Source of the DNA: a virus
Direction: 5' to 3' (one strand)
DNA: 26,809 nt
Virus record (IMG/VR): IMGVR_UViG_3300048672_000862
Location: 1-26,809 of that record
The position numbers and the translations under genes were made by a program. The notes under the pieces are model-generated. The model was not told the origin of the DNA, made no database searches, and worked only from the letters and a program-made list of their open reading frames with translations. Every line of letters starts with the position of its first letter. Position 1 is the stretch's first letter. Positions 1 to 7,096 of this stretch are shown here, in pieces.

Positions 1-863
1 GCCAACGCCAACAAGTCAGATAAGATTTCTGAGTCAATTTCTTGAACGATTTCAGCTGAAACAACTTGTGACAATTCAGATTCAAGATCCATATTGTGTT
101 GTTTCTTAGCGTCTTGCATAGCTTCAATAGTCCAACCAGCTTGCAATTTACGAGTATCAGCTTCAACAGCTTGTGAAATAACTTCCAACTTCATTGTACG
201 GCCACCTGAGCCTTCGATGAAGCTACCGCCACCACCATACAAACGACCAGCATATGATTTACCGATAGCATCTGGACCAAATGGACCAAAGTTTGTGGTA
301 TCGTATGAAGGCAAGCTTGAAGGCCAACCACCGCGTGAAGCAGCAGATTGAATGTCAGCTTCATCAGCAGCAGCATTGGTAATACCAGATGCGCCAGCAG
401 GTTGAGCTAATGGAGTACCAACTACAGAACCAGCAGCACCAGAATAAAACTGACGAAGAACTGGATCGTTACCGAAAGCTTCTTGACCAGCAGTAATGCT
501 ACCAAAGTTGCCTGTTGGGTTGTCGGTCCATGGGTTGCCAGCGGTACCTGCACCTGGAGCGGTAACAGATTCGCCATAGCGGTAACGCATAGTGTAGACC
601 AAGTCAACTGGGCCTTGCATAGGTTGTACGCCGACTAATTCAGTAGCAATTGTGCCGGGTATGATACGACGTATCATTGGGATTAAAATTTTTCTGAATC
701 CAGCGATATCGGCGGTATTTACTGCGCCAGCAGCTGCGGTTTCAGTTAACAAGTGGTTTTTTTGGTTTTCCAACAAAGTGCCAACCAATTTGGTCTTTGA
801 AGGATCTAACCCGTCAAGCAGAGTATCTTTTACTGCTGCCCAATTTTCAAAAAGTTCTTTCAT
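1..863 (-). CDS. 23: Major capsid protein, gp23-like (C-terminal part missing at window edge)
   Basis: The minus-strand frame is open from an ATG at 863-861 to the left edge; about 287 residues are visible, against 521 in T4 gp23. The start is preceded by a strong AAAGGAG ribosome-binding site. After an N-terminal pro-region comes the gp23-type core, with IPMIRRIIPGTIATELVGVQ followed by PMQGP near residues 60-90, and later the IEGSGGRTMKLEV and KLQAGWTIEAMQD segments. In T4 gp23 the gp21 protease removes an N-terminal delta domain at an (L/I)-x-E site. The matching site here is L39-T40-E41 before T42. The gene is the last of the head block (20-67-21-22-23), in T4 order. No TATAAATA lies at the usual distance upstream, so it may depend on read-through from gp22 or on the TATAAT-like box near 911-921. 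Confidence 0.95.
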   Translation of the reverse strand, partial: MKELFENWAAVKDTLLDGLDPSKTKLVGTLLENQKNHLLTETAAAGAVNTADIAGFRKILIPMIRRIIPGTIATELVGVQPMQGPVDLVYTMRYRYGESVTAPGAGTAGNPWTDNPTGNFGSITAGQEAFGNDPVLRQFYSGAAGSVVGTPLAQPAGASGITNAAADEADIQSAASRGGWPSSLPSYDTTNFGPFGPDAIGKSYAGRLYGGGGSFIEGSGGRTMKLEVISQAVEADTRKLQAGWTIEAMQDAKKQHNMDLESELSQVVSAEIVQEIDSEILSDLLAL

Positions 864-912
864 ATCGTACTTCTCCTTTAAATTTTATTAAAAATAGTGA
901 TTATTGTGTGTA

Positions 913-1815
913 TTATACAATGCCTGCAACGGCACGCAAAAAGCTTAAATCAACATCAGCCTGAGTTTTAACTTTCACGCTTTCTGTCAATGATTCTTCA
1001 ACGTTACCGCTTTTAGAAATACCAGTTACCACTGGAGCAGTAGTTTCAGATTCTTTTAGTACCTTAGTTACTACAGGTACAGTTGTATCTTTTAGCACTC
1101 TACTAACGTATGTAGAATATGCTTCTTCTAACAATGGGGTATCTACATTTTTCAATATAGCTTCCATTACTTCTTTGGTTTTGCCAGACAATGGTGCTAA
1201 CACCTTTTCTAACTTAATCTTACGAGCAAGAGCGGCTGATTTGCGTTCTGATTCAATCAGAGCAGCGGTTGTATCTTGCAATTGTTGTTCGGCTTCTGAT
1301 AATTTTGCTTCGAGTGAATTATCACCAGCATAGTTTTGTTTGAATTCAGCAACGAACGCTTCAAAAATATTGCGTCCAAATTCATTACGTTTAACTAACT
1401 GAATGTCTTCACGCAATTCGTTCAATTCGGCAGTTAAGCGCACTTCTAAGAATGCATCTAATTTTTCAACCAGTTTAGCCAAATCCGAAGTTAATGTATC
1501 TGCCATCGATTGTTCAGCTTCTACTAATTTTTCAGCATATTCTGCTTCTAAGTCCCGAAAGCGCTCAATATCTTCACGCAATTCAGACATTTCCACTGTC
1601 AAAGCTTCAGTAATCTTTACATCAAGTACATTGATCAAAGTTTCACGCTCAGCAATCCACTGTTCATTCAACTCTGCAGTAACTTGAGCAGTTGCATCAC
1701 TCTTAGCTTGTGCCATCGCTTCATCCAACTTTGTGGTGAAAGCAGCTTCCAATTCTGTTTTGGTGCTTTCGGTTAGGATATCAGTCGATAACAACTTATT
1801 CAATAATTCTTTCAT
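913..1815 (-). CDS. 22: Prohead core scaffolding protein, gp22-like
   Basis: This 300-residue protein lies between the protease and the major capsid gene, where T4 has gp22 (269 residues). It is almost entirely charged helix, rich in Glu, Lys, Ala and Leu with very few prolines, as expected for a coiled-coil scaffold that fills the prohead and is later destroyed. The N-terminus MKELLNKLLSTDILTE contains an L-T-E motif (residues 14-16) of the type cut by T4 gp21, and similar (L/I)-x-E sites recur in the chain. The start has a GGAG ribosome-binding site and a perfect TATAAATA late promoter 33 bases upstream. Only 49 bases separate it from gp23. The assignment rests on position and composition more than on conserved residues. 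Confidence 0.88.
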   Translation of the reverse strand: MKELLNKLLSTDILTESTKTELEAAFTTKLDEAMAQAKSDATAQVTAELNEQWIAERETLINVLDVKITEALTVEMSELREDIERFRDLEAEYAEKLVEAEQSMADTLTSDLAKLVEKLDAFLEVRLTAELNELREDIQLVKRNEFGRNIFEAFVAEFKQNYAGDNSLEAKLSEAEQQLQDTTAALIESERKSAALARKIKLEKVLAPLSGKTKEVMEAILKNVDTPLLEEAYSTYVSRVLKDTTVPVVTKVLKESETTAPVVTGISKSGNVEESLTESVKVKTQADVDLSFLRAVAGIV

Positions 1816-1840
1816 TGTTACATCTCCATTTCATAATAGT

Positions 1841-1848
1841 TATTTATA
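1841..1848 (-). promoter_or_regulatory. T4-type late promoter of gp22
   Basis: Perfect TATAAATA on the minus strand, 33 bases from its first base to the gp22 ATG. This is the sequence recognised by T4 gp55-RNA polymerase, and a gp55 gene is present in the window. Confidence 0.85.
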
Positions 1849-1899
1849 TAAATCATATTGTTAGCCAGTTTTTTTGCTTTTTATGCATATAACTCATTG

Positions 1900-1920
1900 A
1901 AAATACTGGCAGTTTCCAGT
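1900..1920 (-). terminator. Weak hairpin after gp21
   Basis: On the minus strand ACTGG and CCAGT pair around a six-base loop and are followed by ATTTT, just after the gp21 stop codon. The five-base-pair stem is short, so this is only a possible terminator. Confidence 0.3.
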
Positions 1921-1925
1921 TCGTC

Positions 1926-2573
1926 TTATTTTGATTTTTGAAAAATGTCCGTTGCCAACCATTTCAAAATTTCCTGTTTGAAGTACCGTTGAGCGTCCAC
2001 GTCGTTGTGTACGTGTTCTGCTAATGTCAGGATTTTATTTGAATTACTGCTCATTTGCAAAGACTCGTATACGGATCCAGGATAAGCATTTTGTGCAGAT
2101 GGCTGAGCAACTATATCAACTGTAATAAACTGAAAGCCGGAAACAGCCCCAGTTGACTCATGTACGTTGCCAGCTCCACGACTAGATACACCAAGCCGAA
2201 CCTTATTATCAATAAGAGCTTTGGCTATGTTGCCCATTGGAGTTCCTTCAATTATTTTAGCTTTGCCACAAGCATTTTGTCCTTGCATCCATAGCTCGGT
2301 GATTACATGTGATACTCTATCTAAATTTATGGAAAGTGACGTAGGATGATCAAGCTCTCCCATTATCCCATTACCTTCAGTGATTCTAATTCTAGCATCA
2401 TTGACTGCAGATGAAATTTCGTGTAGTGGATAATTACGACCATTCCGATTTTTAATATCAGCTTGCATCATAATACCATTTAACCATAAACTTTTTCCAT
2501 CATTAGAAGACTCGGTAATCAAATTACATTCATTTGGTAACAGCTCCTCTACTAATAATTTAGCGTGTGACAT
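1926..2573 (-). CDS. 21: Prohead maturation protease, gp21-like
   Basis: This 215-residue protein matches T4 gp21 (212 residues) in length and position. T4 gp21 is a serine protease with a herpesvirus-assemblin-like fold, and it processes scaffold, capsid and internal proteins at (L/I)-x-E sites. Visible motifs are the N-terminal NGIMMQADIKNRNGRNYP segment, GELDHP with the likely catalytic His76, and the LGVSSRG segment with the likely nucleophile Ser130 or Ser131, followed by DIVAQPSAQNA near residues 153-163. An AGGA ribosome-binding site and a perfect TATAAATA at 2599-2606 precede the ATG. A terminator separates it from the upstream portal/gp67 pair, so it is transcribed separately. Its substrates probably include gp23, gp22 and the two proteins with (L/I)-x-E11 leaders found elsewhere in this window. 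Confidence 0.93.
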   Translation of the reverse strand: MSHAKLLVEELLPNECNLITESSNDGKSLWLNGIMMQADIKNRNGRNYPLHEISSAVNDARIRITEGNGIMGELDHPTSLSINLDRVSHVITELWMQGQNACGKAKIIEGTPMGNIAKALIDNKVRLGVSSRGAGNVHESTGAVSGFQFITVDIVAQPSAQNAYPGSVYESLQMSSNSNKILTLAEHVHNDVDAQRYFKQEILKWLATDIFQKSK

Positions 2574-2598
2574 ATTATTATCCTATTCATCGGTACAG

Positions 2599-2606
2599 TA
2601 TTTATA
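2599..2606 (-). promoter_or_regulatory. T4-type late promoter of gp21
   Basis: Perfect TATAAATA on the minus strand, 33 bases upstream of the gp21 ATG. Confidence 0.85.
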
Positions 2607-2646
2607 TATAAATTATAGACAACACCAAATAGATGGCATATAGTAT

Positions 2647-2673
2647 AAAAAAAGGAGCCGAGGCTCCTTTTTT
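2647..2673. terminator. Rho-independent terminator between gp67 and gp21, near-symmetric
   Basis: The stem GGAGC/GCTCC closes a CGAG tetraloop and is flanked by seven A on one side and six T on the other, so it has a U-tract in either direction. On the minus strand it lies just after the acidic core gene and should end the portal-gp67 transcript before the gp21 late promoter. Confidence 0.85.
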
Positions 2674-2695
2674 AATATTGATGACTGGATATCAG

Positions 2696-2995
2696 TTACT
2701 TTTTCTTCTTGTCTTTTAACCAAGGTGGTAACTTGTCACTTTTATCATCTTTATCATCTTTATCATCTTTTTTGTCTTTCTTGCCTTTCTTAGGCTTATC
2801 ATCTTCATCATCATCGCCGTCATCACTATCGTCTACGTCCTTGTCATCTTCATCGTCATCTTCGTCCTTAGACTCCAAAACCACGTGAGTTTTTTCTTTT
2901 AAGTAGCTGTGAAATGCTGCAGTTGCTGCTGTAGAATCGCCGTGTGCGATGGCAGTAATAACTGAAGTCAAACTTTCTTTCATCGTTGGTGTCAT
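2696..2995 (-). CDS. 67: Acidic prohead core protein, gp67-like
   Basis: A small protein of 99 residues if it starts at 2995. It has a short helical N-terminal half (SLTSVITAIAHGDSTAATAA onwards) and a C-terminal half made almost wholly of Asp, Glu and Lys. T4 gp67 (80 residues), a minor prohead core protein encoded directly after the portal gene, has the same two-part character. The start is uncertain. The ATG at 2995 has a well-spaced GGAG. An in-frame ATG at 3007 would add MEIN and fits the usual 29-base promoter spacing, but it lacks a ribosome-binding site. The gene is the only one between portal and protease, so the T4 gp67 and gp68 pair appears reduced to one gene. Confidence 0.8.
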   Translation of the reverse strand: MTPTMKESLTSVITAIAHGDSTAATAAFHSYLKEKTHVVLESKDEDDDEDDKDVDDSDDGDDDEDDKPKKGKKDKKDDKDDKDDKSDKLPPWLKDKKKK

Positions 2996-3028
2996 GTTAA
3001 TCTCCATGTGTCAATATCGTATGATGGG

Positions 3029-3036
3029 TATTTATA
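3029..3036 (-). promoter_or_regulatory. T4-type late promoter of gp67
   Basis: Perfect TATAAATA on the minus strand, 41 bases upstream of the ATG at 2995 and 29 upstream of the one at 3007. Confidence 0.8.
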
Positions 3037-3066
3037 GTTTTTTCATATAATGGTAAGATTTTTTGA

Positions 3067-4776
3067 TTAAGCAGGTGGTGGAGTGCTAGTTTCACCACCT
3101 GCGCCCATATCCATTCCACCACCTGCGCCCATATCACCACCTGCGCCCATATCACCACCTGCGCCCATATCACCACCTGCGCCCATATCACCGCCCATTC
3201 CCATATCCATTCCACCACCAAATCCTCCGCCACCAAGCATTCCAGATGACATACCCAATTCACCACCAGCTCCATCTTGGGCTGGACCGTACAGTCTAAG
3301 CATATCATCTTTAGTTAGTTTATCAGGATTCATTCCCAACTCCTGTGCTCGTAGTCTTTGATTTACTGCGATTTCTTCTGCGGACATGTGTAAATACTTA
3401 CTCATAGCGAATCGTTTGGCTAGTGATTCGATGCCATTGGCAGTTGAGTAAGCATTCAGTAATTCGCTATTCAATTGTTGTTGGCGATATATACCGAAAT
3501 TTTCAGGCTCTGGTAGTTTAACATAGAAAGTAGTTGGATCTATATTAATCCCACACGCCTTGATATATCGTTTAAACTCAACGTCCATTACATCACTTAT
3601 GTAATTTTGTAAGCGTTTGACGTACATAGCAAATCGTAATTCTTGAATATACGCGATCCCAGCTTTACCATCATTGAAAATGGCGTTTCCATCTCCCTGC
3701 ATGAATGATAACGGGATTCTCAATCCTCTAAACACTTTGGCTTGAAAATATTCCAAATCCGCCAATTCGCCTAATCCAGACCCTCCTGGTAACGATTCAA
3801 CTCTCGACCCTTTACCATCCGCTCGTTGTGCGAAAAAATAATCCTCTTGCATGCTCATTGGATTATATACTGAATCTATTTGATCAGCGCCACCACCCAT
3901 AGTAGGAACCTTTCGTTGCTTAATTTCAGCTTTAATGCCTTCCAGATAAGCCTTAACGCGTTGAGGAGGCATTTTACCAACGTCCATGTAAAATACTTTG
4001 CGTTCTGGAGCTCTTTGAATTCTGTATATCAGAATGGCATCTTCCAGTAGTTCTTTTTGTTTTTGAGCTCGGTATACCGCTCGTAAAATCGACTCACCGA
4101 ACGGGGCTGATTCACTTATATCGTCATTTAATGTAAACCAGACCACATCATCAGCTGGATAAATCTCTCCTTCCGAACTACCGCCCACTGATCCTCCGGA
4201 TGGAATGGATGATCCGTATTTCCCACCGTTTATAGACTTGGTATCATCTTTAATTCTCCACCCCAACACGTGTGTGATGTCATCTGGATTCACGATAGCT
4301 TCTGTGACATATTTTGGATGAACGTATTCCCACTTTGATGTTTCTCTACGTCTGATAAAAAATGAATCCCCATACTTAACTGTGACTCTTGTTAGCTTGA
4401 ATAACCTAATTGCCCATTTATGGATGTCACACCAAAATCTCAAGGCTGCTCGGAGTGTTATCACATCGGATGACGACGAAGACGTCCCTGTAGTTTTCTC
4501 TGGCTGCATTACTAATACGAACGGAATGTCGGAATTTGGATCTGACCCGATTATTTCCTCGGCAATTGTATCTAAACTTCTACTGATTTCAGTATCAGCA
4601 TCCATTTGATCGTATTCTTTATATCGTGTTATGCGGTTTGGAGCACCTTGCATAACTCTGTTGTACCAACTATAGTTACCATATGCACCACTATCCCCTA
4701 TATTTTGGCTTTGTGATAATCCAACGGCATCGGGATTTGGTGTTATTAACTTGAAGTAGTTTTGGAATTTAGCCAT
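3067..4776 (-). CDS. 20: Portal vertex protein, gp20-like, with a Gly/Met-rich repeated tail
   Basis: This 569-residue protein matches T4 gp20 (524 residues), the dodecameric portal through which DNA is packaged and to which the neck binds. Visible family features are the N-terminal YNRVMQGAPNRITRYKEYDQ stretch with MDADTEISRSLDTIAEE after it, a central GILRAVYRAQKQKELLEDA-type helix (here ESILRAVYRAQKQKELLEDA), RAPERKVFYMDVGKMPPQ, and GSGLGELADLEYFQAKVFR leading to IPLSFM. The core ends near residue 500. The last 60 or so residues are glycine- and methionine-rich and contain tandem D-M-G-A-G-G units, which explains the extra length. It heads the head-gene block, followed by gp67 and a terminator. 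A TATAAATA lies 44 bases upstream, and the ribosome-binding site is weak (GAGAG). Confidence 0.95.
   Translation of the reverse strand: MAKFQNYFKLITPNPDAVGLSQSQNIGDSGAYGNYSWYNRVMQGAPNRITRYKEYDQMDADTEISRSLDTIAEEIIGSDPNSDIPFVLVMQPEKTTGTSSSSSDVITLRAALRFWCDIHKWAIRLFKLTRVTVKYGDSFFIRRRETSKWEYVHPKYVTEAIVNPDDITHVLGWRIKDDTKSINGGKYGSSIPSGGSVGGSSEGEIYPADDVVWFTLNDDISESAPFGESILRAVYRAQKQKELLEDAILIYRIQRAPERKVFYMDVGKMPPQRVKAYLEGIKAEIKQRKVPTMGGGADQIDSVYNPMSMQEDYFFAQRADGKGSRVESLPGGSGLGELADLEYFQAKVFRGLRIPLSFMQGDGNAIFNDGKAGIAYIQELRFAMYVKRLQNYISDVMDVEFKRYIKACGINIDPTTFYVKLPEPENFGIYRQQQLNSELLNAYSTANGIESLAKRFAMSKYLHMSAEEIAVNQRLRAQELGMNPDKLTKDDMLRLYGPAQDGAGGELGMSSGMLGGGGFGGGMDMGMGGDMGAGGDMGAGGDMGAGGDMGAGGGMDMGAGGETSTPPPA
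3094..3207. repeat. 18-bp tandem repeat inside the portal gene
   Basis: Five exact copies of ACCACCTGCGCCCATATC (plus strand) start at 3094, 3118, 3136, 3154 and 3172. The first is offset from the next by a six-base insert, and a degenerate sixth copy runs 3190-3207. Each unit encodes six residues (D-M-G-A-G-G on the minus strand), so copy-number change would keep the reading frame. Confidence 0.9.
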
Positions 4777-4812
4777 AAGTTGAATATCTCTCTATGTTGA
4801 GGCATAATACAC

Positions 4813-4820
4813 TATTTATA
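4813..4820 (-). promoter_or_regulatory. T4-type late promoter of portal gene
   Basis: Perfect TATAAATA on the minus strand, 44 bases upstream of the gp20 ATG, slightly farther than at most other genes here. Confidence 0.8.
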
Positions 4821-4880
4821 ATCAAAAATATACAACGCAATAGTGCTGGGGATTTTTGATATCCCTTGCATAAAGAACCA

Positions 4881-4907
4881 CGGCCAGAATATTAGATACT
4901 CTGGCCG
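4881..4907 (-). terminator. Hairpin after the RCC1-repeat gene
   Basis: CGGCCAGA and TCTGGCCG form a perfect eight-base-pair stem with an 11-base loop, starting eight bases after the stop of the RCC1-repeat gene. The sequence that follows on the minus strand is only moderately T-rich, so it is a probable but not classic terminator. Confidence 0.6.
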
Positions 4908-4914
4908 CGTTGAG

Positions 4915-7062
4915 TTATCCTCTGATGTTGGCTGCGGCGACTGGAATCTCTACGGTAGCGGGATATAGTGATCCGTTTGTTTGTAGTGATCCAAAAATCT
5001 GACCTGACGCATCTCCGCCCCACGCATACATGGAATTCATATTCGGCATTATATCCTTTGCTGTCACAAAAACATACGTCCGATCATTAGGGTCAGTACC
5101 AAACCAACCAATATCAACTACCACATCAGGCTCTCTTGGTTGAGGTAAAAACGCATGGATGCCTGTGTGAGTCCCTTGTTGACTCGGATCGTATCCGGTG
5201 TAGTACAAGAATCTATTGTGGCGCTGTATCCATGATGTACATATCCATCCATCATCACCAGACCCTGACATTCCATCGGAAAATAATTTGGTGGGAACAC
5301 TAGTTGATGTCATAATCAAAGTAGGAGTAGCTTTATCAGCTGATGTATTACCACCCAACGTCCAATTTGCCCCACATCCCCAAGCATATATTTCATTAGC
5401 ATTAGTTAATACTTGTATTATGTGTTGCTCTCCTCCAAACATAGCCACTTGCTTTATGTTTTTAAATGCTGCTATTAATGTTGGATTGCTAGAATCCGGA
5501 CCACCAACTTGATAGGGAATCTTTATAGACTCGTTGCTTCCGTTATCATCCTTGAGTGCATCGAAATTACCATTTCCAATTTGTCCATACTTATTACCAC
5601 CGCAAGTCCACAAAGAAGTCTCACCATTTGCTTTTTTCCTCAATATACATAACGTCCGAGAATGAATTTGGAGGCCTGTGCTACTAGCATTTCTTGATGA
5701 TCCAGCGGTATGAGCACTAACTATAATACCCGCACCACCTCCAACAGTTGAAGAATCCCCACCCCATCTACCGGAATTTGTAGCATTGGTAACACAAGTA
5801 AACGTATGCACGTTGTTTATGTGATCTAACCCTAGCTGACCCCCATCGCCGTGTGGTGCTAATGCATGAGTAGATCCAATTGGATGACCTTCGCCATTCC
5901 AGCCAGCCATCCATATTGAATCATCAGCTCTTTGAGCTATTTTTGCTCCAAATTGGCCACCTATATTAAAAAATCTAACAACCGGAGACCCTGTGCTAAA
6001 TGTAGTAATTTCAGTGAATGCTGGGATCCCTGCTGTGCGAACGCCAGTACCCGGTGCAGGATCTGTTATTGCGCCAGCTCCCAATCCTAATTGACCATAC
6101 CCATTGAAACCACACCCCCAGATTTTATCATCCTCGGTTTGAATAAACATAGTCCTCGCACTAGATGAATATTGACAATTTGATGGATGATCAAATACAC
6201 GTCTTACCCCAGTTTTTACTAATATGGGCTGTAAAATTGGTTGGAATAGTGTAGTTCCACTAAGAGCTACATATGGATCCCCCACTGTTCCTGTTCCAGT
6301 AGCTGCTCCCAACAAGCCGTGTGCCCCATCTCCCCAGGTAAACAAGTTACCTTGTTCATCGAGTGCCCACGCGCACTGTTCGCTAACGCAGTCAAAATCT
6401 TTTATTCGATACAATGTGGGGACTAACACTCTATGCCAGAAGTTAGCAACTCCACATCCAGTTATATTCTCAATTCCGATTTGAGTCTTTACCCTACCTG
6501 ATACCGTAGATATCGGCATCGCAGGACCAGGTGATGTGTACGGCTCGTATAGTAAGATATCAATAGTTGAATGAGCTGCGTATAGCTTTCCATCACACAA
6601 CACAAATATTGATCTACTGGTTCCTTTGGAAATCTTATCAATTTTGGGCCAATATCCAGCAGTTTCCAATATTAATTGGTGAGTAAAGCTAGTAGTAGCT
6701 AGAGTTCCACTATTCGTACGAGTAATAGGCGACGTGCTCATCGATGGAGCACCAGTAAAAACCGGAGATTGTATGGGAGCTAGTGTTGGGAAATCCGCCG
6801 CGACTAAATTTACATATCCGTGCTGACCGTTTACTGTTATTACTCCATCCACTATATCACTAGCTTTTAATACAACATCTCCGGGTTTTCCATTAACAGT
6901 TTTAACCCCATATCCTGCTGTTTTAATGAGAACTATATCATCTTTTATGGTAGTATCAACTCCAGCCAACACCGCAAGTTGGTCTCTAAGTAATTTAAAA
7001 TTATTGTCCATCTCTGTATTAGTGAGAGGAAGACCTTTTGTTTCGCGTAATGTTAATATCAT
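4915..7062 (-). CDS. Tail-fibre-like protein with RCC1-type beta-propeller
   Basis: A 715-residue protein of two parts. The N-terminal 130 residues are fibre-like: LPLTNTEMDNNFKLL at 11-25, two VNG-type linkers (VKTVNGKPGDVVL near 53-65, ITVNGQHGYVNL near 75-86), and an APIQSPVFTGAP-type segment at 95-106. The rest carries RCC1-like repeats, where an L/I-x-x-W/C-G core is followed by a G-Q-L/I-G turn: LFTWGDGAHGLLG (240-252), IWGCGFNGYGQLG (314-326), IWMAGWNG (383-390) with GGQLG (407-411), LWTCGGNKYGQIG (484-496), IYAWGCGANWTLG (558-570) and MYAWGGDASGQI (678-689). RCC1 repeats form seven-bladed propellers that bind other molecules. Following gp6 in a baseplate block suggests a virion-attached receptor-binding or adhesion protein; the binding role is inferred. 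It has its own near-consensus late promoter. Confidence 0.75.
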   Translation of the reverse strand: MILTLRETKGLPLTNTEMDNNFKLLRDQLAVLAGVDTTIKDDIVLIKTAGYGVKTVNGKPGDVVLKASDIVDGVITVNGQHGYVNLVAADFPTLAPIQSPVFTGAPSMSTSPITRTNSGTLATTSFTHQLILETAGYWPKIDKISKGTSRSIFVLCDGKLYAAHSTIDILLYEPYTSPGPAMPISTVSGRVKTQIGIENITGCGVANFWHRVLVPTLYRIKDFDCVSEQCAWALDEQGNLFTWGDGAHGLLGAATGTGTVGDPYVALSGTTLFQPILQPILVKTGVRRVFDHPSNCQYSSSARTMFIQTEDDKIWGCGFNGYGQLGLGAGAITDPAPGTGVRTAGIPAFTEITTFSTGSPVVRFFNIGGQFGAKIAQRADDSIWMAGWNGEGHPIGSTHALAPHGDGGQLGLDHINNVHTFTCVTNATNSGRWGGDSSTVGGGAGIIVSAHTAGSSRNASSTGLQIHSRTLCILRKKANGETSLWTCGGNKYGQIGNGNFDALKDDNGSNESIKIPYQVGGPDSSNPTLIAAFKNIKQVAMFGGEQHIIQVLTNANEIYAWGCGANWTLGGNTSADKATPTLIMTSTSVPTKLFSDGMSGSGDDGWICTSWIQRHNRFLYYTGYDPSQQGTHTGIHAFLPQPREPDVVVDIGWFGTDPNDRTYVFVTAKDIMPNMNSMYAWGGDASGQIFGSLQTNGSLYPATVEIPVAAANIRG

Positions 7063-7088
7063 GGTGTGTATCTCTTGTTAGTTATCAT

Positions 7089-7096
7089 TATTTATT
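7089..7096 (-). promoter_or_regulatory. Late-promoter-like site of RCC1-repeat gene
   Basis: AATAAATA on the minus strand (seven of eight bases of the T4 late consensus), 34 bases upstream of the ATG and overlapping the gp6 stop codon. Confidence 0.65.

Noticed and set aside
3094-3207. Regular 18-bp repeats considered as a CRISPR array
   Set aside because: The units are directly abutting without spacers and encode an in-frame protein repeat.
2997-3308. Minus-strand ORF with repeated VIWAQV units
   Set aside because: It is an alternative-frame reading of the 18-bp repeats in the portal gene; the portal frame is the conserved one.
3083-3361. Plus-strand Pro/Ile-rich ORF
   Set aside because: Antisense shadow of the portal Gly/Met-rich tail; no promoter or ribosome-binding site.
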